A DNA stretch of 35,373 bases from the NCBI GenBank assembly GCA_036661035.1, contig JAVWZM010000018.1, forward strand, positions 1-35,373. The letters are read 5' to 3'. Positions 7,520 to 14,367 of the stretch are shown here, in pieces. The notes below the pieces were generated by a model. That model was not told where the DNA came from. It was given only the letters and a program-made list of their open reading frames with translations, and searched no databases. The number at the start of each line of letters is the position of its first letter. Position 1 is the first letter of the stretch. Source of the stretch: JAGPHI01 sp036661035 (lineage in GTDB: Bacteria; Bacillota; Clostridia; Oscillospirales; Ruminococcaceae). Made by a program: the position numbers and the translations under genes.

Positions 7520-8668
7520 CTATGCCAAATAATCCACGCAATAAATTTCTGCACCGTTTTCGGTGTAAATGCGAGGGACACGGCGGTTAATTCCACATAG
7601 TATTTCGTAGGTTACGGTGTTTGTAAGGGCGGCGATATGCGCCGCGCTGTCGCAGGTGGGCGCACCGAATACGGTGGCAATGTCCCCGGGCTTCACATTT
7701 TTAAGCCCCGTTATATCTACCATCATCTGGTCCATACACACCTTGCCAATCACAGGGCAGGGCTTGCCGTGGATAGATACCGTACCCTTGCCGGAAAGCG
7801 CGCGCGGATATCCGTCGGCATAACCTACCGTTAGGGTGGCCACTGTGGTTGCATGGGTGGTGGTGTAGCTTCTGCCGTAGCTGATGTCGCGCCCTTCGCT
7901 CATGGTTTTTACATGTGCTACAACGGCTTTTAAAGACATTGCGGGCATAAGCTTTGCAAGGGTAACGTCGTCAGATGGATTTTCGCCGTATAAAATAATG
8001 CCCGGGCGTACCAAGGTATGGGCAAAGGAGCCGTATGCCGCTAGTGCCGCTGAATTACAGCAATGCACAAAGTCGTAATTATATCCCATTGAGGAAAGCT
8101 CTGCAAGCACATTGCAAAACCTTGTGTGCTGCGCCTTGGTGTATTCTATGTCGCTGTCGCCTGTGCTGTCTGCAACGGAAAAATGCGTAAATATACCGCT
8201 GATATTAAGCCCGGGAAGCTGCATTGCTTTAGCAATGTCTGCCGCTGTGCCCGCAAAGGCGTCAAAGCCTATGCGCCCCATGCCTGTGTCTAGCTTAATA
8301 TGCGCGTCTACGGTAACGCAGGCGTCGCAGGCGGCTCTTGAAAGTGCCTTGGCATAATCCAGCGACAGCACGGTTTGGGTAATGTGGCTATTGAACAAAA
8401 TTTCGGCGTTTTCGGGCAAAGTGTAGCCTAAAATTAAAATAGGCGTTTGTATATCCGCGCCGCGCAGATGCATCGCCTCCTCGATAGACGATACGCCCAG
8501 CCACTGGGCACCCTCGTCTGCAAAAAGCCGTGCGCATTGCACATCGCCATGGCCGTAAGCGTCTGCCTTTACTATTGCCATTATGCCTGCATCTCCGGCA
8601 AGGGATTTAATAAGGGCAAAATTGCTTTTAAGCTTATCTGTGTCTATCTCTACCCAACATCTGCGCAT
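7520..8668 (-). CDS. alr: Alanine racemase
   Basis: This PLP enzyme makes D-alanine for peptidoglycan. The start is set at 8668, not at the ATG 21 bp upstream: AAAGGAGATT, the ribosome binding site, lies inside the longer frame at 8675-8684 and is ideally spaced for the inner ATG, giving 382 aa. Lys34 in AIVKADAYGHG is the PLP lysine. LDTGMGRIGF, the DISYGRSY segment, VGYADGYPRAL and VCMDQMMVDIT (metal and substrate region with the second catalytic half) are all present. It is a single gene on the minus strand with the shared terminator at 7381-7429. A TACAAT -10-like box lies about 45 bp upstream, without a clear -35. Confidence 0.95.
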   Translation of the reverse strand: MRRCWVEIDTDKLKSNFALIKSLAGDAGIMAIVKADAYGHGDVQCARLFADEGAQWLGVSSIEEAMHLRGADIQTPILILGYTLPENAEILFNSHITQTVLSLDYAKALSRAACDACVTVDAHIKLDTGMGRIGFDAFAGTAADIAKAMQLPGLNISGIFTHFSVADSTGDSDIEYTKAQHTRFCNVLAELSSMGYNYDFVHCCNSAALAAYGSFAHTLVRPGIILYGENPSDDVTLAKLMPAMSLKAVVAHVKTMSEGRDISYGRSYTTTHATTVATLTVGYADGYPRALSGKGTVSIHGKPCPVIGKVCMDQMMVDITGLKNVKPGDIATVFGAPTCDSAAHIAALTNTVTYEILCGINRRVPRIYTENGAEIYCVDYLA

Positions 8669-8853
8669 TGGTATAATCTCCTTTGGCATTTAAAATTCAT
8701 ATCTTATGATATTGTAGCACAAAATCTTGCCTTTGAACATAAAAACAAGATATACATTTTAAAAATAGACATTGAGTATAAGGTAGCATAACAGAGCATA
8801 ACGGAGTATTCAAGAGCAGTTAGGCGGCAAATTAAATAATTGCAAAAAAGGTA

Positions 8854-8882
8854 TTGACGAATAGATTATTTTTGGTTATAAT
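8854..8882 (+). promoter_or_regulatory. Sigma-A promoter of rplM-rpsI
   Basis: TTGACG (8854-8859), 17-bp spacer, TATAAT (8877-8882). It leaves a leader of about 80 nt before rplM, room for the L13-type autoregulatory leader known in Firmicutes, but I could not confirm that structure by eye. Confidence 0.85.
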
Positions 8883-8966
8883 CATACACGTGCCATTAAT
8901 TCGGCGGATAAAGATATTCGCGTTTAATAGGCCTTACAGAAACATCCAATTTATAGGAGGTACAAT

Positions 8967-9395
8967 ATGAGCACAACTCTTGCGAAACCTAGCACTGTTG
9001 AACGCAAGTGGTATTTAATCGATGCAGCCGGCAAGCCCCTTGGCCGCACCGCAGCTAAAGCCGCTGTTTTGCTTCGCGGCAAAAATAAGGTTACATTTAC
9101 GCCCAATGTAGATTGCGGCGACCATGTGGTTATTATCAACTGCGACAAGGCTGTTCTTACAGGTAACAAAATGGAGCAGAAGATTTACTATCATCACAGC
9201 GGCTGGATTGGCGGCATGAAAGCCGTTAAAGCAGGCACCATGATGAAAGGCAATTCCATCAAAGCCATGACACTTGCCGTTAAAGGCATGCTGCCGGGCA
9301 ACACACTTGGTGCATCTGCCCTAAAGCGTCTGCGCGCATACAAGGGCGCAGAGCACGACAATGCAGCACAAAAGCCAGAAGCTTATACACTTTAA
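8967..9395 (+). CDS. rplM: 50S ribosomal protein L13
   Basis: L13 is an early assembly protein of the large ribosomal subunit. The 142-aa product has RKWYLIDAAGKPLGRTAAKAA at the N-terminus, the CGDHVVIINCDKAVLTGNK core, YYHHSGWIGGMK and the C-terminal MLPGNTLGASALKRLRAYKG signature. Its ribosome binding site is a near-perfect AGGAGGT. It is followed by rpsI after 19 bp, the standard bacterial order, and transcribed from the strong promoter upstream. In other bacteria L13 can repress its own mRNA through the leader. Confidence 0.97.
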   Translation: MSTTLAKPSTVERKWYLIDAAGKPLGRTAAKAAVLLRGKNKVTFTPNVDCGDHVVIINCDKAVLTGNKMEQKIYYHHSGWIGGMKAVKAGTMMKGNSIKAMTLAVKGMLPGNTLGASALKRLRAYKGAEHDNAAQKPEAYTL

Positions 9396-9414
9396 TAGGA
9401 GGCATTAGAAGAAT

Positions 9415-9813
9415 ATGTACGAAACAAAGCCATATTTCTACGGCACAGGTCGCCGTAAAAATTCTGTTGCCCGCGTAAGAGTGTACAACGGAACAGGTAA
9501 GGTAGTTATAAACGACCGCGAAATGGACGATTATTTCGGCCTTGAAACCCTTAAATTAATCGTGCGTCAGCCATTGGTTTTGGCAGGCGTAGAAGGCAAA
9601 TTCGACGTTATCGTCCGCGTATCCGGCGGCGGTGTTTCCGGCCAAGCCGGTGCTATCCGCCACGGCATTGCACGCGCATTGCTTCTCTATGATGAGAACC
9701 TACGCGGCGCATTAAAGAAGGCAGGCTTCCTCACACGCGATCCGCGTATGAAAGAGCGTAAAAAATACGGTCTTAAAGCCGCCCGTCGCGCACCACAGTT
9801 CTCAAAACGTTAA
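9415..9813 (+). CDS. rpsI: 30S ribosomal protein S9
   Basis: S9 is a small-subunit protein whose C-terminal tail reaches the P-site tRNA. The 132-aa product shows GTGRRKNSVARVRVYNGTGK, VSGGGVSGQAGAIRHGIARALL and the invariant basic end DPRMKERKKYGLKAARRAPQFSKR, whose last Lys-Arg contacts tRNA. The AGGAGGC ribosome binding site is 11-17 nt before the ATG. It is the last gene of the rplM-rpsI operon and is followed by a strong terminator. Confidence 0.97.
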   Translation: MYETKPYFYGTGRRKNSVARVRVYNGTGKVVINDREMDDYFGLETLKLIVRQPLVLAGVEGKFDVIVRVSGGGVSGQAGAIRHGIARALLLYDENLRGALKKAGFLTRDPRMKERKKYGLKAARRAPQFSKR

Positions 9814-9830
9814 TTTTTATCGTTTTATAC

Positions 9831-9865
9831 AAAAAGAGCCACCGCATTTGCGGCGGCTCTTTTTG
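9831..9865 (+). terminator. Terminator of the rplM-rpsI operon
   Basis: AAAAAGAGCC-A-CCGC pairs with GCGG-C-GGCTCTTTTT around ATTT, with one mismatch, and ends in a T-tract. It lies 18 bp after the rpsI stop. Confidence 0.93.
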
Positions 9866-9938
9866 CTTTTGCTACCTGTGGCAGAAAGCCGCTATAGGCA
9901 AGTTGGCAAAAGGCTTGCCATGGCAAAATATTAAAATC

Positions 9939-9994
9939 AAAAATCGGGCGCGTTTTCCAAGGCTGATGCCACAAGAAAATGTACCCGATTTTTT
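9939..9994. repeat. Long hairpin (19-nt arms), possible second terminator or small RNA
   Basis: Arms 9939-9957 and 9975-9993 begin AAAAATCGGG and end CCCGATTTTT. They pair over 19 positions with one C-A mismatch and two G-U pairs around a 17-nt loop. A run of six T follows on the plus strand. It lies about 75 bp beyond the rpsI terminator with no gene next to it. It may be a back-up terminator, or the end of an unrecognised small transcript. Confidence 0.5.
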
Positions 9995-10218
9995 ATATGT
10001 GACCACAAAGAATAATATCGACGCTGTAAAAGCTACGATAACACTTTTGTGCCACGATAATATTATAGCCCCATTATCGCAAATAATACAGAAAATATAT
10101 GGTAAATATTACCGACAATGCCGCGTAAATGATATGTGGATAATGGCTCTGATTACGCATTTCACATAAGCAAATTCAATGCAAATGTTTTAATACAAGT
10201 GTATTTCGCATAAGCCAA

Positions 10219-10308
10219 TTTAATAAAACAAGTCTGCGGACTTGTTTTATTAAAAACTTATCACATGCGCGTGCTATCGCACATGCACGATTAAACCTGT
10301 TTTGAAAA
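10219..10308 (+). repeat. Family I structured repeat, copy A
   Basis: Hairpin 1 is TTTAATAAAACAAGTC (10219-10234), loop TGCG, and its perfect 16-bp complement (10239-10254). A CTTATC linker follows, then hairpin 2 around GCGTGCTATCGCACATGC (10267-10286). Hairpin 3 is ACCTGTTT/AAACAAGT with one mismatch. It is nearly identical to copy B at 21413-21514. The rest of the 9866-10329 gap contains only the long hairpin at 9939 and no supported gene. Confidence 0.85.
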
Positions 10309-10329
10309 CAAGTGCAATGCAAATGCTTT

Positions 10330-11070
10330 TTACAGTACCTTACTTAAAAAGTCTTTAAGGCGTGGGTTTGTGGGGTTTTTGAAAAATTCTTCGGGAGGAG
10401 CCTCCTCCATGATGATGCCCTCGTCTATAAATATTACTCTGCTTGCCACCTCTCGGGCAAAGCTCATTTCGTGGGTTACTACAGCCATGGTCATGCCGTC
10501 CTTGGCAAGAGCCTGTATAACGTCCAGTACTTCGCGCACCATTTCGGGATCGAGTGCGCTTGTTGGCTCGTCAAACAGCATTACGTCAGGCTGCATGGCA
10601 AGGCATCGCACTATAGCTACACGCTGCTTTTGCCCGCCGGAAAGCTGTATGGGAAACACGTTTGCCTTGTCGGATAAGCCCACTCGCTCTAAAAGCGCAA
10701 GCGCCTCTTTTTCGGCATCTGCCTTTGCTGCGCCCTTAATTTTAATAGGACCTATTGTGATATTGTCAAGCACGGTCATGTTGTTGAATAAATTAAAATT
10801 TTGAAACACCATGCCTATTTTTTCACGGATTTTGTTGATATTACTGCCCTTGTCGGTAATATCCGTACCCTCGAAAATCACTTGACCACCTGTGGGCGTT
10901 TCAAGCAAATTCAAACAGCGTAAAAAGGTGGATTTGCCGCTGCCAGACGGCCCTATTATGGCAAGCACATCGCCCTTGCATATGTTTATGGAAATGCCGT
11001 TTAATACCTGTACGGCCTTAAAATGCTTTTCCAAATCTTTCACTTCGATTATTATATTATCTTGTAACAC
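10330..11070 (-). CDS. Polar amino-acid ABC transporter, ATP-binding protein
   Basis: This is the ATPase subunit of a GlnQ/ArtP/TcyN-type importer. The 246-aa product has Walker A GPSGSGKST at 40-48, Q-loop MVFQNFNLF near 88-96, signature LSGGQKQRVAI at 143-153, Walker B VMLFDEPTSALDP at about 163-175 and the switch His in VTHEM. The MVFQNFNLFNNMTVLDNI pattern is typical of the polar amino-acid group. Its start lies 14 bp inside the permease gene, so the two are coupled. No terminator is seen after it, only a family I repeat. The exact substrate is not readable from this subunit; glutamine, arginine/lysine/histidine and cystine are all possible. Confidence 0.9.
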   Translation of the reverse strand: MLQDNIIIEVKDLEKHFKAVQVLNGISINICKGDVLAIIGPSGSGKSTFLRCLNLLETPTGGQVIFEGTDITDKGSNINKIREKIGMVFQNFNLFNNMTVLDNITIGPIKIKGAAKADAEKEALALLERVGLSDKANVFPIQLSGGQKQRVAIVRCLAMQPDVMLFDEPTSALDPEMVREVLDVIQALAKDGMTMAVVTHEMSFAREVASRVIFIDEGIIMEEAPPEEFFKNPTNPRLKDFLSKVL

Positions 11071-11761
11071 TGCGGTTCATCCTCCTTTCAAACAAGCTCA
11101 TTAGCTTTGATAATGGGAACACAAGTATGAAATACATTACTGCTGCTAAAATATACGCATCTACGTATCTAAATGTAAGGCTGGCAACGTCACCGGCACG
11201 GAACATAATATCCGCCACCATGCACATGCTTAAAATACTGGTTTCTTTAATAACAGTTACAAATTCGTTGCCAAGAGCCGGCAAAATATTGCGAATTGCC
11301 TGTGGCAAAATAACATAGCGCATGGCGGTGCTGCTTTTCATGCCGATAGCTCTGGCGGCTTCCATTTGCCCGCCGTCCACTGCGCCTATGCCGCTGCGGA
11401 TAACCTCGCTCATATATGCGCCGGAGTTTAATGCAACGGCAGTCATGCCCCAAAAAAAGCTGGTATTGCTGGCGTTTCCGGGTAGGCGTAAGCCAAGGGA
11501 AACAGCGCCGTAATACACAATCATCACCTGCACTATAAGCGGAGTGGAGCGCACCACGGTAATGTATGCGGAGCATATCCAGTTTATCGGCTTAATGCGG
11601 CTCATGCGGCCGGCGGCGAAAAGCCCGCCTAAAAGGCTGCCGATAAACACGCTTAAAAGCGATATTATAAAGGTGGTGCAAAGCCCGTCTATGTAAAACG
11701 AATAATATTGCGAAAATATCTTCCAAAGGCGGGGCAGCGAGAAAAACGCGTCCATACTCAT
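11057..11761 (-). CDS. Polar amino-acid ABC transporter, permease
   Basis: This is the membrane subunit of the importer, 234 aa with about five transmembrane helices. It belongs to the HisM/GlnP (His/Glu/Gln/Arg/opine) family. The family loop that docks on the ATPase is clear: GGQMEAARAIGMKSSTAM, followed by RYVILPQAIRNILPALGNEF. The start at 11761 was chosen because AGGAGATT sits 4-5 nt before this ATG. An ATG 51 bp further upstream has no ribosome binding site and would add a poorly fitting basic extension. It overlaps the ATPase gene by 14 bp. It lies 277 bp after the binding-protein gene, an unusually large gap within an importer operon. Confidence 0.9.
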   Translation of the reverse strand: MSMDAFFSLPRLWKIFSQYYSFYIDGLCTTFIISLLSVFIGSLLGGLFAAGRMSRIKPINWICSAYITVVRSTPLIVQVMIVYYGAVSLGLRLPGNASNTSFFWGMTAVALNSGAYMSEVIRSGIGAVDGGQMEAARAIGMKSSTAMRYVILPQAIRNILPALGNEFVTVIKETSILSMCMVADIMFRAGDVASLTFRYVDAYILAAVMYFILVFPLSKLMSLFERRMNRSVTR

Positions 11762-11789
11762 AAGTAATCTCCTTTTAAATGTATAGATA

Positions 11790-11814
11790 ATTGCAAAGCG
11801 AATGAAATGCACAA
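11790..11814 (-). repeat. Short shared leader motif, copy 1
   Basis: The 25-bp stretch beginning ATTGCAAAGCGAATG on the plus strand is nearly identical to 14017-14042 (two differences). Both lie 5' of minus-strand genes with AGGAGAT ribosome binding sites. Confidence 0.5.
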
Positions 11815-11907
11815 AATCATAGCGTGGTTACATGGCAAAGCTAATGCCTTTCAAACAGAGCGCGCATTGCGTGTCTGCCGTAAAAACGGCGGAAATGCTA
11901 CTCAATC

Positions 11908-11922
11908 GCGCACACTGTGCGC
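11908..11922. other. Perfect GC-rich palindrome in the ABC operon gap
   Basis: GCGCACACTGTGCGC is a 15-bp palindrome with one central base. It is in the 277-bp gap between the binding-protein and permease genes. It could be a stabilising hairpin or partial terminator that sets higher expression of the binding protein. The rest of the gap shows no gene. Confidence 0.5.
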
Positions 11923-12038
11923 CATATAAGCCATTTGTTGTTGCCGTTTAATAAACGATACATCGTGCTTTACAATATAACAGGAATGTAGGAACGAACG
12001 CATTGCGCCGTCCCATACATTGAATATTGTTTTACAAA

Positions 12039-12866
12039 TTACACGTCAAGGCCAAGCTTGGACGCTGTATCTTTGGCGGAAATATACCATTTATCCAAAT
12101 CGCCGGATTCCCACAGCTTTTTAATTAAGCCGTTAAGATAATCGTTAAGGTCGGTGTTGCCCTTCATTACTGCGGCGGCAGAGCCAAGCTCGGATTCGTC
12201 TACCTTTACTTCAACCTTGCTCACGGAAATAACACCGCCGCTCATATCGGCATATTGCTTTGCTGTTACGTCGTCTACAAGCACTGCATCTACGTTGCCC
12301 ATTTTAAGCTCTTCCACGCATTGTGGCACTTTAGGCAATAGCGACAAGGTGCTGTCTTTAAATTGTTCTTCGCCGATGGTTTGCTGCAAGGACGCTTTTT
12401 GTGCGGCAATCTTTTTGCCCTTTAAAGTATCGGCAGATGCGTAAGTATCTAAATCTTTAGTTAGCACAAGCATTGCTTGACCACCATGATTATAAAAATC
12501 TGTCATGTCTACGCTTTCTTTACGCTTGGCGGTAGGTGTAAGCCCTGCCATGCCAATATCGCACGCGCCGGATTGCACAGAGGGGATAACACTGTCGAAT
12601 GCCATGTCTTGAATGTCTAGCTTTACGCCGAGGTCGTCGGCTATTGCCTGCATAAAGGAAGGCTCTAGGCCTATGATATTGCCCTTGTCGTCCTTAAAGC
12701 AGAACGGCGCATACTGGCTTTCTGTGGCGATAGTGATGCTGCCTTTTTTCTTAATGGCGGCAACGCTGTGGGCGTCGGGAGACGTAACATCTGCACCGCA
12801 AGATACTGCACCAAGAGAGAGAACTGTTGCCATAGCGACAGCCGCTAATTTTTTCATTTTAAACAT
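12039..12866 (-). CDS. Polar amino-acid ABC transporter, substrate-binding lipoprotein
   Basis: This extracellular solute-binding protein (family 3 fold) is anchored by a lipid. The 275-aa product starts at 12866, where AAGGGGTG precedes the ATG; the longer frame starting 18 bp upstream would contain this ribosome binding site. A signal peptide runs MFKMKKLAAVAMATVLSLGA to Cys23 in AVSCG, a slightly atypical lipobox. The mature part has ITIATESQYAPFCFKDDKGNIIG, SGACDIGMAGLTPTAKR and GNVDAVLVDD, all typical of family 3. It is the first gene of the importer operon behind a consensus promoter. A possible ArgR box in the promoter makes a basic amino acid a reasonable but unproven substrate. Confidence 0.9.
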   Translation of the reverse strand: MFKMKKLAAVAMATVLSLGAVSCGADVTSPDAHSVAAIKKKGSITIATESQYAPFCFKDDKGNIIGLEPSFMQAIADDLGVKLDIQDMAFDSVIPSVQSGACDIGMAGLTPTAKRKESVDMTDFYNHGGQAMLVLTKDLDTYASADTLKGKKIAAQKASLQQTIGEEQFKDSTLSLLPKVPQCVEELKMGNVDAVLVDDVTAKQYADMSGGVISVSKVEVKVDESELGSAAAVMKGNTDLNDYLNGLIKKLWESGDLDKWYISAKDTASKLGLDV

Positions 12867-12929
12867 ATAAATACACCCCTTCAAAATATGCGGCGGCTTT
12901 TGTGTGTCGCCTTTTTTTATCTTGTTATT

Positions 12930-12958
12930 AGTATATATGCATATTTATACTTTGTCAA
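12930..12958 (-). promoter_or_regulatory. Strong sigma-A promoter of the ABC importer, with possible ArgR box
   Basis: The minus strand has a perfect TTGACA (12953-12958), 17-bp spacer and TATACT (12930-12935), 63 bp upstream of the binding-protein ATG. The spacer contains, on the plus strand, TGCATATTTATACT (12938-12951). This matches the ARG-box pattern TGNATWWWWATNCA at seven of eight fixed positions. An arginine repressor bound here would block the promoter. Confidence 0.75.
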
Positions 12959-13193
12959 CGGTTTTTTATACATTTATTTATGTTTTATGTATTGCATAAT
13001 ATTGCGAAATATTCATATCACTGTTTGTGCAATTTGCCATGTAAATATGTACACAAACAAGCAAAACCCCTTTCTAAAGCTAATATCAGCATACTAAAGA
13101 TTTAGATTATTTATACAAACACATGATAAAGCAATGTCTGTATATACATTCAATTAATGCATATAGTGTATATAACTGAATAATTTGCCGTTA
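12959..13193. other. AT-rich intergenic region upstream of the ABC importer promoter
   Basis: This AT-rich non-coding stretch lies between the HAD gene 3' end and the importer promoter. It holds imperfect inverted AT-rich segments (for example TGTATATAC near 13138 and GTATATAAC near 13168) but no gene, terminator with a T-tract, or recognisable riboswitch. Confidence 0.45.
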
Positions 13194-13982
13194 TCATGTA
13201 TGAGCAAATATACTTTTTATACATTCGCAAAGCTCGCTTTGTTGTACATTAATTTGCGCGACGGCACTAAGCGCAGGGCATTTAGTGCCAACACAAACGC
13301 CAACGCCTGCCTCGCGCAGCATTTCCACGTCGTTATCTCCATCACCAAATGCTACAGAATTGGCAAGAGAAAGCCCTATTTTATCAAACAACTGGCCTAG
13401 TGCCACGGCTTTGTTTACGTTTTCGCAAAACACATCGTTGCAAATGCCGCCAAAGGGCACAAAGCGCAAGCCAAGCTGAGAGTTTTTGGAATGAAATTCG
13501 TTTAATTCTTCATTTGTTGCCTGAACACATGCGCCAAAGGGCATGCTTTCAAGGTGGCGCACTTGATCCTCACCGTCGTACATATATGGCACAGAGCCTG
13601 CGTAGCCGCCATAGTTTTCTATAAAGCGATCCTTCTCCACATATATGTAATAGCCGTCCTCGAAAGCAAATTCAAGGGGCAGCTCGTAATCCTCGCAATA
13701 ATCCACAAGGGCGTACATCTGTTGCGAGTCAAGACAAGTGGAAAAAAGCAGCCTGTCTTTTTTATCTGTTACATGGCTACCGTTTGTTGCTAAAAGATAA
13801 TCGGGTTTAATGTCGCCCAGTACCGCCTTTGCGGAAAAATGCGCGCGGCCGGTGGCTATTATCACGCAAATGCCATCGTCTTGCAGTGCCTTTATGGCGT
13901 TTTGCAAGGCGAGGGAGGGCGCTTTGTCGCCTTTTGGCAGTAAAGTGCCGTCTATATCAAAAATTGCGGCGGTGTATTGCAT
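13194..13982 (-). CDS. HAD-superfamily (Cof-type, IIB) sugar-phosphate phosphatase
   Basis: This is a Mg-dependent phosphohydrolase of 262 aa. The start at 13982 follows AAAGGAGAT; a longer frame has no ribosome binding site. Motif I is FDIDGTLL (nucleophile and acid Asp near residues 9-11), motif II IIATGRAH, motif III Lys in NVNKAVALGQL, and motif IV AFGDGDNDVEML. The large C2B cap between motifs II and III marks the Cof/YidA group, which dephosphorylates sugar phosphates, FMN or related compounds. The substrate cannot be predicted. It is transcribed on its own, 385 bp from nagA and with a terminator in between. Confidence 0.88.
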   Translation of the reverse strand: MQYTAAIFDIDGTLLPKGDKAPSLALQNAIKALQDDGICVIIATGRAHFSAKAVLGDIKPDYLLATNGSHVTDKKDRLLFSTCLDSQQMYALVDYCEDYELPLEFAFEDGYYIYVEKDRFIENYGGYAGSVPYMYDGEDQVRHLESMPFGACVQATNEELNEFHSKNSQLGLRFVPFGGICNDVFCENVNKAVALGQLFDKIGLSLANSVAFGDGDNDVEMLREAGVGVCVGTKCPALSAVAQINVQQSELCECIKSIFAHT

Positions 13983-14016
13983 ATAAATCTCCTTTTGGTA
14001 AAGCTGTGAGTACGTG

Positions 14017-14042
14017 ATTGCAAAACGAATGGAAATGCACAA
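14017..14042 (-). repeat. Short shared leader motif, copy 2
   Basis: The 26-bp stretch beginning ATTGCAAAACGAATGG is nearly identical to 11790-11814. It is 35 bp upstream of the HAD start codon on the minus strand. Confidence 0.5.
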
Positions 14043-14109
14043 GCCTCGCATTGCGGGTTCTTGCAAATGCTTTTAGCTTGTGCCATGGGCTTTGCAATTG
14101 CCTAAAGCT

Positions 14110-14186
14110 GTGAATAAAACTAAAAGCTCTGCACTTGTCGGCGTCGGAATACTACAGTTCCGACAGATGCTTAAAGCGCAGAGCCT
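14110..14186 (-). terminator. Two-part terminator hairpin downstream of nagA
   Basis: Outer stem GCTCTGC (14126-14132) with GCAGAGC (14178-14184), extended by CTT/AAG; inner stem GTCGGAA (14143-14149) with TTCCGAC (14158-14164). On the minus strand the hairpin is followed by TTTTAGTTTTATT, suited to ending nagA transcripts. On the plus strand only TTTTA follows. Confidence 0.75.
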
Positions 14187-14222
14187 TTTATGGATTTATT
14201 TAGTCTTGTACGTTTTGCTTAC

Positions 14223-14320
14223 ACAGCAATTTTACTTATTGTTGTCCTACTAAAGCCTCGTCTTTGCTGTATGCAACTTGACAAAAGGTTGTTTACAAAG
14301 ACAATAATAAGTCAAGTTGC
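14223..14320 (+). repeat. Family II structured repeat, copy I
   Basis: This 98-bp element has two hairpins. The first is closed by ACAGCAA (14223-14229) and TTGCTGT (14264-14270), the second by GCAACTTGAC (14273-14282) and GTCAAGTTGC (14311-14320). It is highly similar to 31628-31721 (opposite strand) and 35224-35322. It lies in the 3' region of nagA, between the gene and its terminator. Confidence 0.88.
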
Positions 14321-14367
14321 TATAAACTAAAGCGTAAAAAGCTTTGCGATAATGCAATGGTATAAGA

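Noticed and set aside
8883..8966. L13-type ribosomal leader
   Set aside because: The space and context fit, but I could not draw the known structure with confidence; it is only mentioned in the promoter entry.
9903..10169. An 88-residue plus-strand open frame after rpsI
   Set aside because: It has no ribosome binding site and runs through the long hairpin at 9939-9994. It has no recognisable domain and an unusual composition, so it is treated as chance.
12888..13097. Small hydrophobic 69-residue plus-strand frame in the importer promoter region
   Set aside because: It overlaps the promoter on the other strand, is AT-rich and has no ribosome binding site.
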